From Bin80 sp965203305 (GTDB lineage Bacteria > Bacteroidota > Rhodothermia > Rhodothermales > Bin80), in NCBI GenBank assembly GCA_965203305.1, contig OZ241874.1, positions 3,224,001 through 3,288,000 of the forward strand: a DNA stretch of 64,000 bases. Direction: 5' to 3'. The position numbers and the translations under genes are program-made. Below, one piece after another: positions 17,509-27,409 of this stretch. The stretch's first letter is position 1; every line of letters starts with the position of its first letter. A model generated the notes under the pieces. The model ran no database searches. It worked only from the letters and a program-made list of their open reading frames with translations, and was not told the DNA's origin.

Positions 17509-19497
17509 ATGGACGGTTTCCTTCTCATCTTGCTGTTCTGGCAGGTCACTTCCCTGGACTTGAGTCAGGCTCGTGAAGCAGTGGAAGCTCGCGAGTACGG
17601 GGAGGCAGTTCGGCTTCTGGACTCTGTCATTCGGTCGGATGCCGGTCATGCAGAGGCACATTATCTTCGCGGAGTATCCCTGCGCGAACGGGGGCGAAAT
17701 CCAACCCTGCAAACTCGTTTGCAGCGTCTCCTGGCTCGCAGTGCAGAGGATTTTGAGCTTGTTATTGCACAGGACTCGGCATATCAGGATGTTCTTCTTC
17801 AGTATGCGATCCTCAAGCGGTATCAGAATGATCTGCAGCAGGCTATTTTGCTGGGGGAGATGCAGATGCGATACCGTCCAGATCTGCAGCATGTACTGCC
17901 TCACCTCCTGTCATTCTACTGGCGTTATGTGGTAACCCGTGAACCCGATGAGGCAAGAGCATGGCTGCGAACTCAGCCAGGATATCTGGCCCGCCTCTTT
18001 GTTGGACGAACGTATGAACGACAGGGAATGTACGGGATGGCAGAGCGCATTTACCGCGAGAGCGAGGGGGCGGGCAAAACCGTTCCCCTTCTGGCAAGGG
18101 CAAGACTGGAGTTTGCCAGGATGCAAAGAGAGGAGGGGACGCGGGCAATTCAGCAGGCAATCACCCGTCTGAACAGCAAAGCCGATGCCCTCGTACTCTT
18201 TGAAGAGATCAAGACAATTGTCCGTCCCGCAGAGCTGGCTGCATTTGCGAAGATTGAAGAAATACAGAGGTATCGGGAGTTTTTCCGCATCTTCTGGAGT
18301 AGCAGGGATCCGATGCCTGCCGCTCCATACAATGCCCGCATGGCCGAGCATTATCGCCGTTTGCGGATTGCGGAACAGGAGTATCTGTTGCATGGATTCC
18401 GGTCATGGTTCCGCAGTGCGTTTACGTATCAAGAGGGGAATTTCCCGCCTGCGTATGCACTCAGTTCTGATTTTACGGATCGGGGAGTCGTCTTTCTGCG
18501 TCATGGAGAACCGGATGACTACACTGTGGGGGAGGCCAACTCGTGGCACTATCAGAATTCCCTGCTTGTATTTCATTTTGCTCCGACATGTATTGCTCAG
18601 ATTTGCAGTGTGACGGATCACTTCGTGCCTGTACCAGAGGGGCCAACCTTCCCGCCCTCTATTGTGGGGCTGGATCCACTGGATGCGGAGCGAATCAGTA
18701 TAGAGTTTATAGCCAAGGGGCTGAGCACGGATCGGCATCAGTGGTCATCGGATGTTCGTCACTGGGACATTCCTCATGTCACGGGAGCTTTTCGCGGGAT
18801 TGATGGACGAACGCTGCTGGAGGTGTACTACGAGATTCCTCTGCACGAAACGGCACATGTCTCCGGCCCTGACTCTGTACTTGTTGAAACTGGATTTGCG
18901 GTTCATACGACAGACTGGGTGCGCACCAATCACATACGAGAGCAGAAGCGTCATCTTCGGGGATCCCCTGCACTTGTAGACCGATTCCAGATTGATTTGC
19001 CTGCCAGGCGGTTTAACCTTGCTCTGCATGCCCGGGTACTTGACGGAGTGCATGTGCAATCCATCCGTTTCGAGTATGCGGTGCCCGAATTTACCAGTAC
19101 GGGACTGCAGTTGAGCGACATACTTCTGGCGGACAGCGTGGATGCCCTGCCTGATGCAAAGTTGAGGGATGAGGTGATTTTGTATGTCAATCCATCTGGA
19201 AAATTCCAGAGAAATGCAGCTCCGGTTGTGTATTTCGAGATCTACAACCTGGAACGAGAGCCGGATGGCAGAACCAGGTATCGCATCGCATATTCACTGA
19301 CCCCGAAGTACAGGGGAGAACCGGGTGCGGTCACATTGCAAACGAGCGAACAGAGAGGAGCGCAGGGGATGGAAATCTCGTACGTATCCCTTGATCTTGG
19401 CGAAGCGGTGCCTGGAGAGTACCTGCTGGAGGCAGAGGTGGAAGATCTGGCAACTGGAAGAACTGCAGTGGCTGAAAGACTCCTGTCTGTCAAGTAG
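17509..19497 (+). CDS. GWxTD domain-containing secreted protein
   Basis: A 662-residue protein with a short N-terminal hydrophobic signal (MDGFLLILLFWQVTS). An N-terminal TPR-like region follows (about 20-230, repeated ARxxLxxAREYGEA-type helices), then a GWxTD domain (about 265-400: EIQRYREFFRIFWSSRDP, then SDFTDRGVVFLRHGEPDDY). The C-terminal half is beta-rich. GWxTD proteins are common in Bacteroidota/Rhodothermota and Acidobacteria and are thought to be periplasmic or outer-membrane associated; their biochemistry is not established. I start at 17509 because the upstream extension overlaps the 17271 gene and lacks a signal sequence. The strict GW pair is replaced by SDF before TDRG. Confidence 0.8.
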   Translation: MDGFLLILLFWQVTSLDLSQAREAVEAREYGEAVRLLDSVIRSDAGHAEAHYLRGVSLRERGRNPTLQTRLQRLLARSAEDFELVIAQDSAYQDVLLQYAILKRYQNDLQQAILLGEMQMRYRPDLQHVLPHLLSFYWRYVVTREPDEARAWLRTQPGYLARLFVGRTYERQGMYGMAERIYRESEGAGKTVPLLARARLEFARMQREEGTRAIQQAITRLNSKADALVLFEEIKTIVRPAELAAFAKIEEIQRYREFFRIFWSSRDPMPAAPYNARMAEHYRRLRIAEQEYLLHGFRSWFRSAFTYQEGNFPPAYALSSDFTDRGVVFLRHGEPDDYTVGEANSWHYQNSLLVFHFAPTCIAQICSVTDHFVPVPEGPTFPPSIVGLDPLDAERISIEFIAKGLSTDRHQWSSDVRHWDIPHVTGAFRGIDGRTLLEVYYEIPLHETAHVSGPDSVLVETGFAVHTTDWVRTNHIREQKRHLRGSPALVDRFQIDLPARRFNLALHARVLDGVHVQSIRFEYAVPEFTSTGLQLSDILLADSVDALPDAKLRDEVILYVNPSGKFQRNAAPVVYFEIYNLEREPDGRTRYRIAYSLTPKYRGEPGAVTLQTSEQRGAQGMEISYVSLDLGEAVPGEYLLEAEVEDLATGRTAVAERLLSVK

Positions 19498-19621
19498 GGT
19501 ACCTGGCAATGTGTATCTGGCACCATGGAGCGAATCCGTTATTGCGATTCTCGCGCATATATTCAGAGTCAGTCCAGAGAGAGGGAAGAGAGCAGCAGAG
19601 CCGGGAGTATTTGTGATCGGA

Positions 19622-20617
19622 TCATTTTTTTCGTGTGATCACATATTGGCTAAGCGCACGCATCGCCTCGCGAGCTTCGGATTCTGGAAATGATCTCAGC
19701 AAAGATTGTGCTTTCTGTACATGGGACTCCATGCGTTGCTGTGCATATCTCAATCCTCCGGTGGATTCAACAAATTCGAAGATCGCCTGTCGGTTCTGTT
19801 TCGTTTTTCTGCCGGTACGTATGATTTTCAGGATTCTTCTGCGTTCGGGCTGACCAGCAACTTCAAGGGCATGGATGAGCGGAAGAGTCACCAGTTTTTT
19901 CTGAATGTCTGCTCCCACAGGCTTTCCGACTTCCTGTGTTCCAAAATCAAACAGGTCATCCCGTATCTGGAATGCCAGCCCGAGCTGTTCTCCAAATTCT
20001 GACATGGATTGCAGACTGTCCTGGTCCGCATCTGCACTCAGTGCACCGCAACGGGTGCACGCAGAAATAAGCGAGGCTGTCTTGTCCGAAATAATTGTAT
20101 AATAGGATTCCTCGTCCACATCCATGCTTCGTGTCCGCTGTACTTGACGAAGCTCCCCTTCACTCATGCGTTTCACGGCATCACTAAGTACCTGGAGGAA
20201 ATCATGGTCATCATGCTCCAGAGCCAGAAGCAGTCCGCGACTCAGGAAGTAGTCACCAAGCAGAACGGCCACTTTATTGCCCCAGAGTGCGTTGATTGAG
20301 AATGCTCCCCGCCGTTTTTCGGATTCGTCAACAACATCGTCATGCACCAGTGTGGCGGTGTGAAGGAGTTCCACCAGAGTAGCGGCGCGGTGACTGCGTT
20401 CCTGGATACCCCCGCAGGTTTTGGCCGTCAACAGCACCAGAAGCGGTCGTATCCGTTTGCCTTTCTGACGCAGAAAATACCGGATCACAAGATTCAACAG
20501 TCCGTGTTCTACACGCACTGCCTCCTTGAACTGACGGGAAAATTCTTTGAGGTCGTTATCTGCGACGGACTGAAAGTCTCGTATTGAGATGGCAGATTCC
20601 CTCTGATTTTTGGTCAT
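19622..20617 (-). CDS. Polyprenyl diphosphate synthase (long-chain, IspB/HepT type)
   Basis: A 331-residue trans-prenyltransferase that elongates isoprenoid diphosphates for quinone side chains. GKRIRP is at 53-58, the first aspartate-rich motif DDVVD at 93-97 with downstream RRG, and the second motif QIRDDLFD at about 215-222. The chosen start (20617, MTKNQRES) gives the usual family length. A Met 14 codons upstream is also in frame but overlaps the promoter region. Product length (hepta-, octa- or other) cannot be read from sequence with confidence. It is convergent with the GWxTD gene. Confidence 0.88.
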   Translation of the reverse strand: MTKNQRESAISIRDFQSVADNDLKEFSRQFKEAVRVEHGLLNLVIRYFLRQKGKRIRPLLVLLTAKTCGGIQERSHRAATLVELLHTATLVHDDVVDESEKRRGAFSINALWGNKVAVLLGDYFLSRGLLLALEHDDHDFLQVLSDAVKRMSEGELRQVQRTRSMDVDEESYYTIISDKTASLISACTRCGALSADADQDSLQSMSEFGEQLGLAFQIRDDLFDFGTQEVGKPVGADIQKKLVTLPLIHALEVAGQPERRRILKIIRTGRKTKQNRQAIFEFVESTGGLRYAQQRMESHVQKAQSLLRSFPESEAREAMRALSQYVITRKK

Positions 20618-21228
20618 CCAGACTGACCTGATAACAGAATCACCGTGAACGATGAACACGATGACAGTGTTCAGTTTCGAATCTCAGGGTACGGGAATCC
20701 TCACTCTGTGTGGTATGTGGAGATGCTCCCGGCTCGTCGTACAGGATATGCAGGTTTGACTGGCAGTCGGTTCATTCTCGTTGCCGGGATACAGGAGAGC
20801 TTTTCCCCAACCTGCCAGTATTTGTTCCCGCCCTACTCAGGCACGGACAGATGCTATGTTCAGGTTATCCCTGAGAGTTTCTAACAGTCCGCTGGATTGG
20901 CTGCCGTCCAGGTGCCCCTTGTACCATCCCCTGCGGGGAAGTTTCCTCGTCATGCGTGGTGTTCTTCACTCTCCGCTCTGCAGTGCGAAGCCTCTTGCAC
21001 ATCGTGATACGCAATCTCGGATCGCAGTAAACAGGGTACCGGGGGGTACCATTTGTCACAGACACGCTGGTGAACCGGTTCATCAAGTCTTGTCCCCCGC
21101 AAAAGCACCAACTCGTCTGCCACACTCGGGAGTATGACTTCACGATGATCTGAAAGCGGACAGGGCAGAGTGACAGGAACATCTCGCACGCATCCGAGTC
21201 AGAGCGACCCGTATCGGCGGAGCATGCC
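20618..21228. other. Stretch without a convincing gene between prenyl synthase and STAS gene
   Basis: About 610 bases. A 79-codon GTG-started frame on the minus strand (21189-20950) follows the STAS gene by 40 nt and is moderately polar, but I recognise no domain and do not call it a gene. A short palindrome (GGTACCGGGGGGTACC) lies near 21035-21050. No tRNA or other RNA was recognised. Confidence 0.35.
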
Positions 21229-21579
21229 TCACTGGCCATGATTAATGGCATCAGCCCGGTCTCTGACCACCGGGATGATTGTATCAAAACCGCTGATACT
21301 GAAGATCTCGCGGATGCTGTCACGCATGCTGCAGAGAACTAGCTCGCCCTGATTTGACTTGATATTCTTGGCTCCAATCAACAGTACGCGCATGCCGGAA
21401 CTGCTGATGAAAGACAGCTTGGTAAAGTCAACAACGATTTTTGTTTCCCCGTCGTCAATATGATCCTTCACCATGCGCTCAAATGCCGGGGCATTTGAGC
21501 TGTCAATACGTCCCACAGGGACCAGTACGAGTATATCCTCGCCTACGCGCTCCTGGAGCACTTCAATTTGGCTGGCCAT
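21229..21579 (-). CDS. STAS-domain anti-anti-sigma factor (RsbV/SpoIIAA type)
   Basis: A 116-residue single STAS domain. In partner switching the unphosphorylated form binds the RsbW kinase and frees its target sigma factor or other partner. The phosphoacceptor region reads SFISSSGMRVLL (Ser60 expected site). The Asp that usually precedes the acceptor serine (DSSG) is Ser59 here, which is unusual. It lies downstream of the HATPase and PP2C genes on the same strand, completing an RsbU-RsbW-RsbV module. The STAS start is 79 nt from the end of the kinase gene. No sigma factor is encoded nearby. Confidence 0.88.
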   Translation of the reverse strand: MASQIEVLQERVGEDILVLVPVGRIDSSNAPAFERMVKDHIDDGETKIVVDFTKLSFISSSGMRVLLIGAKNIKSNQGELVLCSMRDSIREIFSISGFDTIIPVVRDRADAINHGQ

Positions 21580-21658
21580 TTTTGGGTTCCTCCGTAAATG
21601 TTTGGTTAGTCTGTATAAAAGTTCTTTCCGAAATCCGGCAGGCTTTGCACGAAACCTG

Positions 21659-22081
21659 CTACGGCAGGTTATATTCCAATGTCAAACGATTGGTGCCATC
21701 CTCAAACTCATAGGAAAATCCGTCGGCCTGGGTTTTGACGAGATGCAGCCCCAATCCCCCAATTGGCCTGCTTTCCAGTTCACTGGTGATATCCGGGTTA
21801 CTGTCCTGTGTTGGATCAAACCTGCCCCCATTTGACTCAATCACTACAACGACGCGATTGTCTTTGAGGCTCAGGGTTATTTCAATCTCTGGCTCAACGC
21901 CATCTTCAAACGTGCCGTGGACTAGCGTATTGGTCACTAGTTCTTCCAGGGCAAGATTAATAATAAAGTTGGTCCTGTTCGGGAGTCCATGTTGCTCCCC
22001 AAAGGTTTCCACCATCGCAGCGAGGTCATGCAACTCAGACACACGCGCGGAGATTTGGACATTAAAGTTGCCAGTAATCAT
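21659..22081 (-). CDS. HATPase_c anti-sigma regulatory factor (RsbW type serine kinase)
   Basis: A 140-residue GHKL-fold kinase. The N box reads NLALEELVTNTLVHG and the G boxes are at RPIGGLGLHLVKTQ. It is predicted to phosphorylate the downstream STAS protein and to sequester a partner when ADP/ATP and STAS phosphorylation state demand. The start codon overlaps the stop of the upstream phosphatase gene (ATGA, 22081-22078), indicating translational coupling. This group of short HATPase proteins coupled to PP2C is not restricted to sigma-B control, and the final target here is unknown. Confidence 0.88.
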   Translation of the reverse strand: MITGNFNVQISARVSELHDLAAMVETFGEQHGLPNRTNFIINLALEELVTNTLVHGTFEDGVEPEIEITLSLKDNRVVVVIESNGGRFDPTQDSNPDITSELESRPIGGLGLHLVKTQADGFSYEFEDGTNRLTLEYNLP

Positions 22082-24699
22082 GCTATCTCTGCTTCAGAAG
22101 AGGAATCTTTTCTGTGAAGTACCAGACATGTACGATCATCTGCCGCTGCGGCTCCACGCGAGAAAGTACTGATATTTTCCCATACAGAGGCAAGTATCCG
22201 TGTCGGGTTAGCATCCGGGGCATCATCCAGAGCCTGCTCCAGTCTGGCTTTTCCGTAAATCTCGCCACCCAAGTTCACCATGTCTGTCAAACCATCCGTA
22301 TAGCAGAACAGGACCTCGCCATTCTGCATCCGGGTAATACTTTTCGTATAGTCAAACTCCTCCAGTACCCCCATGGCAACCCCGCCGGTACCAGAGACGA
22401 TGGCACGCTGTCCATTGCAAAGCATGTAAGGTGGTTCATGTCCTGCGGAAACATACGTCACTTCTCCAGTGTCCAGATCTACTCTGGCAACGAAGACAGT
22501 AACAAAGAGTCCCATTGGATTTTGGCGACAGATCCGGTCATTCGCATTTTTGCAAATTTCGGCTACATCACTGCTTTCATTGGCTGCGAAGCGAATCGCG
22601 GCCAGTGAAGCTGCCATGAAAAGCGCAGCTGCGACTCCTTTTCCTGACACATCCCCAATGACGCAAATTAGTGAATTTCCATCTTCAAAGAAATCAACGA
22701 AGTCTCCCCCTACTTGCAGAGCAGGCTCCATTCGTGCACATGCCGTGAATGTGTTCAGGTCTGCTGCTCCATCCCGCACCAGTGCTGCCTGCACTGCCAT
22801 GGCCATTTCCAGGTCTTTGGTGATGGCATCCTGCGCCAGGCGAAGTTCATTATTGGCAGCGACAAGCTCCGAAGTACGCTCGGATACCAGGGTTTCCAGA
22901 ACTTCCTCTCGACTGAACACCTGGATTGTCATGTCTTGGAAAACTCGTGCAAGGGATCCGATCTCGTCCGCACGGTCCAGAACCGGGCCAATGAGATCGT
23001 CATCCGGCTGTTCCCCATTTTCGACAGAGCGTGCCGCTTCTGCGATTCTCTCAATGGGACGCGTAAGCAGCCGGGCTCCGACAAATGTGGCAAATCCGGT
23101 GAATGCCAAAAGTGCCAGTGAGAGAAGCAGCGTCAGAATCATGCCATCCAGAATTTGATCTGCCGTGTCATTTAAGTTGATGAAGGCCAGGACGGTGCCG
23201 ATCCGGTTATCCTCAATGGCAACGGGAGAGGCAACCCATAATCCGCTTTTGTACTGATTTGATGCTCCGAAACGGTCCATCAGATGATTCAGCAGTCCGA
23301 AACGGACATCACTGCTTTTGCTGCTGTTGCTTTCCGTTGCATTCTGGATCACATCACGAGTTGTGGTTGAATCTCTCCGTTCATACGGGTTTCGCCAGGC
23401 ATTCTCCATTTCTGTGAGATTGCCCGCTCTGGAATACTCAGCAGCTGCAGCAACACTCCCGTCCGCATCAATAAACCACAGTACTTCGGGATAGCCCCTG
23501 CTTACAAGTACATCTGCCTGTTCCTGATAGACCGTATTCAGAATGCTTGCACTGTTTCCTCGGACAAGAGGGAGTCCGATCTGAAGAATGTATGCACTGT
23601 TTGGTCGGGCAACCGTGACATATTTGTACGCAGACGAGTCTCCGCGATGGGATCTGACACCGCTGTGATCTACCCACTCATTGATCAGCAGCTCATCCAG
23701 CTCATCCTGATAGATCAGAGAATTCAATTGGGCACCGCCAGAGGAGTTGACCGAATGCAGCACCCGGCTTTCACGGTCAGATATCGTGATTTCGCCAACG
23801 GCCGTGTGTTCAATAATCTGGCTCAGATCAGCTTCAATTTCCTCTGCACTGTTTCTTGCACTTTCAGAGGCTGCCACGAAGTGATCAAGAATCACTCCAA
23901 CCACTCGCATATTGGCAGACAGATTTCCTTCAATGACGGCCGATACATCCGCTGTTGCGTCTGCGTGTGTTTGGCTGAGCAGTTCGCTGTCGCCAAAATC
24001 CATTCGGTTGCCTACCTGTACAATACGATGTCTGTCTACACCATTGGTTCCGACATACTTGTAGACATCCCGGTCTACCTCACGCACCTGGGCAGGCTGC
24101 GTAACCACATCAAATGAATCGGATGGCACATTCAGCAGGCGGAAAAATTTGTATGCCTGCGGTTGTTCACTCGGATTCATCTTGAACTGAAAGGGGATCA
24201 GTTCACCATCCGGCCCACGGACATTCGTAAGGTAGGAAAGACCGGTACTGTCCGTAATCCAGAATTCGTCAAGTACAGTTTCCTGTGTGATGGATGTCAG
24301 GATCTGAACCACATCGGAGGTGTCATAATTGGCCTCGGAAGCTGCCTTGACAAGAAAGGCAGCAGCGAATGCCTGGGCAGTCATCGGTGCATTCAGCGAC
24401 GCATCCGCCGTGCGTGCTACACTTGCAATGGAGATCTCGCCAATGTCTGCAAAAATTTCAGAAATCTGGGTTGCCGTACTCATTGCGGTTGCCTGCGCCT
24501 GCTCTCGCGTTCCAATCATCCAGTTGGAAATCTGTGTGACGGATATGGTCAATGCACAGATTACAATCAATCCCACATTGGCAAGAAATATTATCGTCGC
24601 AAGCCGCTTCACCCGGGGAGTAAACCTTCGAAAAGTCCGACTGAGCAGCTTCGTGAAGTTTGGCAGGTTTCTGGATTCAGTCCCCATGAAGTCACTCAA
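22078..24699 (-). CDS. Membrane-bound sensor PP2C phosphatase (RsbU/SpoIIE type) with HAMP
   Basis: An 873-residue receptor phosphatase. TM1 is at about residues 32-56 (FLANVGLIVICALTISVTQ). A large extracytoplasmic dCache-like sensor region (about 60-510) follows, then TM2 (about 515-535), a HAMP linker (about 540-600), a coiled coil, and a SpoIIE/PP2C domain with VIGDVSGKGVAAALFMA, YVSAGHEPPYML and FCYTDGLTDMVN. It should dephosphorylate the STAS protein in response to an external ligand. It is the first gene of the phosphatase-kinase-STAS operon, with a 4-nt overlap to the kinase. The ligand is unknown. Confidence 0.9.
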   Translation of the reverse strand: MSDFMGTESRNLPNFTKLLSRTFRRFTPRVKRLATIIFLANVGLIVICALTISVTQISNWMIGTREQAQATAMSTATQISEIFADIGEISIASVARTADASLNAPMTAQAFAAAFLVKAASEANYDTSDVVQILTSITQETVLDEFWITDSTGLSYLTNVRGPDGELIPFQFKMNPSEQPQAYKFFRLLNVPSDSFDVVTQPAQVREVDRDVYKYVGTNGVDRHRIVQVGNRMDFGDSELLSQTHADATADVSAVIEGNLSANMRVVGVILDHFVAASESARNSAEEIEADLSQIIEHTAVGEITISDRESRVLHSVNSSGGAQLNSLIYQDELDELLINEWVDHSGVRSHRGDSSAYKYVTVARPNSAYILQIGLPLVRGNSASILNTVYQEQADVLVSRGYPEVLWFIDADGSVAAAAEYSRAGNLTEMENAWRNPYERRDSTTTRDVIQNATESNSSKSSDVRFGLLNHLMDRFGASNQYKSGLWVASPVAIEDNRIGTVLAFINLNDTADQILDGMILTLLLSLALLAFTGFATFVGARLLTRPIERIAEAARSVENGEQPDDDLIGPVLDRADEIGSLARVFQDMTIQVFSREEVLETLVSERTSELVAANNELRLAQDAITKDLEMAMAVQAALVRDGAADLNTFTACARMEPALQVGGDFVDFFEDGNSLICVIGDVSGKGVAAALFMAASLAAIRFAANESSDVAEICKNANDRICRQNPMGLFVTVFVARVDLDTGEVTYVSAGHEPPYMLCNGQRAIVSGTGGVAMGVLEEFDYTKSITRMQNGEVLFCYTDGLTDMVNLGGEIYGKARLEQALDDAPDANPTRILASVWENISTFSRGAAAADDRTCLVLHRKDSSSEAEIA

Positions 24700-25177
24700 G
24701 TCTCAGCTTCGGTTACAGAACAAAAAACTCGTTTCATGCTCGGCATGACACTTTGGCAAGCCACGAAATATAATTTAGAGAAAAAATAATAAACCAAACA
24801 CAGCCGAACTCTGTTCAGGCAGCTGATGTTCTGGAAAATTTGGGAGAAGAATAAACGGACCGGGATTGCTGATTGTATTCGGTGCTGGTGACAGTGTTTG
24901 CATTTCAATTGTTTGTATGTGTGTTCTTCCACTGAATTTCGTCTCTGCGATTAGTGACACTGCACAAAACATGCATCGGAGGTATCTGAGGCAACTGCCC
25001 CCTTCCATTTGATATTTCTACCAGAGCCTGTAGAATATTGCCTTGGGCACAGATTGTCTGTCTTCTTAACTAGGCAAAGTTTTCGAGTTTGGATGTCCTC
25101 TATCCTGCCCATGAAAAGCAGGCACTCGGACAGACACACTTTCTTATACATAGAGGGAGGAGCATGATCCAGGTCCT
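24700..25177. other. Intergenic region upstream of the partner-switching operon
   Basis: About 480 bases, A/T-rich next to the phosphatase start (24770-24800). It presumably carries the operon promoter and the end of the amidohydrolase transcript. No coding sequence, RNA gene or mobile-element end was recognised. Confidence 0.4.
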
Positions 25178-26419
25178 CTAATCTGTCTGAAGTGCCGTTT
25201 GCTGTGATTCGGTGGATGCCGACAGCTGCTTGAGGATTTTCAGCGCAAGAAATGCCATGAACCCGGATCCCGTCTCCAATGCTGATTCATCAGGGCAAAA
25301 ACCAGATGTATGAAGATCTGGTGATGGTCCTGCCCCCAGGATGTAGAACAGGCTTTTGCATTTTTGGGAAAAATATGCAAAATCTTCGCCTGCCATCCAA
25401 ACGGAAATTTCCTTAACGTTGGGCCCTCCAGCATAGAAAAGTGCCGCGTCTCGTGCAATACCAGCCAGGGAACTGTCATTTACGAGCATGGGATATCCCT
25501 TGCGTATTTCGACATTTGCCTGTGCTCCATAAGCCAGGGCCGTATTTGTGACCACCTGCCGAATACGCTGATGTGCAGATTCCCGCCAGTCTTCGTTCAT
25601 CGTGCGAAATGTCCCCTCAAGATGAACGCTGGACGGAATTACATTGGTCGCTCCCCTGGCTTCAACAAGTCCGATGGAAAGAACCCCCGGAATGTCAGTC
25701 GGGTTATTCCGGCTGACGATGCTCTGGAGGGCCACGATCACATGGGCGGCTGCCAGCACAGCATCACCATTCAACCGCTGGGGGGCGGCTGCATGTCCAC
25801 CATCCGCGGTGATGTCAATATAGAGTTCATCGGCACTGGCCATAAAGGTTCCAGGGCGGAAACCAAGTATGCCAGCTTTTAGAGAGGGCAGCACATGCTG
25901 TGCAATGCAGCAGGATGGGGCTGGTCCATTCTCGTCAGAACGAAGAGCACCTTCACGAATCATGGACAGTGCTCCTCCGGGCAGCTTTTCCTCTGCAGGC
26001 TGAAAGATCAGCCGAATCCTTCCGGCAAACTGGGTACGCAACTCTTGCAGAATGAATGCACACCCAAGAAGAGATGCGGTATGCATGTCATGCCCGCAGG
26101 CATGCATAACTCCTGCATGCTTTGACGCAAAAGGCAGCCCAGTCTGTTCATGGATCGGGAGTGCGTCAATATCTGCCCGCAGGAGGATTGTCGGACCGGG
26201 TACCGATCCCTGAATATGTGCAATCACCCCAGTCCCTCCTGCAAGGCCGTCCGAGTACTGGATCCCTGCACTCTCAAGCTTCTGGCAAATCAGAGCCGAT
26301 GTAGCATGCTCCTCAAATGCCAGCTCGGGATTCTGATGAATCGCTCTTCGTATACGAATCACCTGCGGCTGGATAGACTCGGCAATCCGCTTGACGGTAT
26401 TGTGAATTTCCTGGTCCAT
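25178..26419 (-). CDS. M20-family amidohydrolase (hippurate hydrolase / N-acyl amino acid hydrolase-like)
   Basis: A 413-residue zinc peptidase-family enzyme. Metal ligands are visible in HACGHDMHTASLLG (about 104-117) and QPAEEKLPGGA (about 140-150), and a C-terminal His lies in the GPSPDLHTSGFCPDESAL segment. A dimerisation domain lies about 185-310. Enzymes of this group remove acyl groups from amino acids or related amides (hippurate, indole-acetyl-amino acids, N-acetyl-diaminopimelate); the substrate is not determinable. It starts 5 nt after the stop of the DUF58 gene, so the two are probably co-transcribed. Confidence 0.88.
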   Translation of the reverse strand: MDQEIHNTVKRIAESIQPQVIRIRRAIHQNPELAFEEHATSALICQKLESAGIQYSDGLAGGTGVIAHIQGSVPGPTILLRADIDALPIHEQTGLPFASKHAGVMHACGHDMHTASLLGCAFILQELRTQFAGRIRLIFQPAEEKLPGGALSMIREGALRSDENGPAPSCCIAQHVLPSLKAGILGFRPGTFMASADELYIDITADGGHAAAPQRLNGDAVLAAAHVIVALQSIVSRNNPTDIPGVLSIGLVEARGATNVIPSSVHLEGTFRTMNEDWRESAHQRIRQVVTNTALAYGAQANVEIRKGYPMLVNDSSLAGIARDAALFYAGGPNVKEISVWMAGEDFAYFSQKCKSLFYILGAGPSPDLHTSGFCPDESALETGSGFMAFLALKILKQLSASTESQQTALQTD

Positions 26420-26424
26420 CCGGT

Positions 26425-27363
26425 CTAGTGAAGTGTCTTCCGCTTGTTCAGGTATGCTGCAAGTGCCTTGTCATACGTCACGCCTGTATCCAGTTCAACA
26501 TAATCAATGGAATGTTTCAGGCACTGACGCTTGAGTGTCGCAGTGAGTTCACGCATGCGTTCTGTGTATGCTTTGCGTAACTGCCCCGGATGAAGAGAGA
26601 GCTCAGCACCAGACTCCATGTCTCGCAGGATCACAGGATGGTCGGGGAGCTGGAACAGCTTTTCCGTTTCCCTCTCAAGTATGCGAAAGATAAGAACTTC
26701 ATGTCCTCTATGGCGAAGGTGCCGCAGGGCACGAATAATTTGTTCTTGCGCATCAGATTCCTCAAGCAGATCGGAAATCACAACAATCAAGGATCTTCGT
26801 CGTATTCTTTCCGCAACCTGATGAAGTGCACGGGCTGTCCCCGTATATGTTTCAGTGCTGACAGTCTTTTCCAGGTGCTCTAGATGCAACAGGATCTCCC
26901 GCAGGTAACGCATCGTACTTCGTGGTCGGAGAAATGTCTGAATTTCTGAATCAAAGGACAGAAGGCCGGTTGCATCTCGTTGCTGGATCATCAGAAAATG
27001 CAATGCTGCAGCCAGGTAAGCACCGTACTCCAGTTTTGATAACTGACCCGCATGGCGGTACTGCATGGAGGTTGATGTATCCAGAACGATATAGTGGTGC
27101 AGATTTGTTTCCTCCTCGTACTGTTTCACATAGTACCGGTCTGTTTTTGCGTAGACTTTCCAGTCAACATGCCTTAGAGCATCTCCCGGGTTATAAAGAC
27201 GGTGTTCCGCGAACTCCACAGAGAATCCGTGGTACGGGCTTCTGTGCAACCCTGTGATGAATCCTTCTACAACCAGGCGTGCCCGCATCTCCATATTTTT
27301 GAGCCGGGAAACCGTTACAGGATCCAGGTATCGGAGCGGACTTGCAGAATCAGGATTTCCCAT
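26425..27363 (-). CDS. DUF58 domain-containing protein
   Basis: A 312-residue protein with the DUF58 signature GFSVEFAEHRLYNPGDALRH followed by VDWKVYAKTDRYYVKQYEEE, then a von Willebrand A-like segment with VLDTSTSMQYR (MIDAS-like DxSxS). Members are typically encoded beside a MoxR AAA+ ATPase and act with it in chaperone-like or aerotolerance (Bat) functions. No MoxR gene is present here, so it is separated from its usual partner or the partner lies elsewhere. It is upstream of, and close to, the M20 gene and divergent from pyrR. Confidence 0.87.
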   Translation of the reverse strand: MGNPDSASPLRYLDPVTVSRLKNMEMRARLVVEGFITGLHRSPYHGFSVEFAEHRLYNPGDALRHVDWKVYAKTDRYYVKQYEEETNLHHYIVLDTSTSMQYRHAGQLSKLEYGAYLAAALHFLMIQQRDATGLLSFDSEIQTFLRPRSTMRYLREILLHLEHLEKTVSTETYTGTARALHQVAERIRRRSLIVVISDLLEESDAQEQIIRALRHLRHRGHEVLIFRILERETEKLFQLPDHPVILRDMESGAELSLHPGQLRKAYTERMRELTATLKRQCLKHSIDYVELDTGVTYDKALAAYLNKRKTLH

Positions 27364-27409
27364 GGGAGGAATGCGTTGAAAAATACGCTTCAGTGCTTAG
27401 ATTATACGT

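Noticed and set aside
20950..21189. 79-codon GTG-started frame after the STAS gene
   Set aside because: No domain, no clear ribosome-binding site and a weak start codon. Mentioned only as part of the gene-free stretch.
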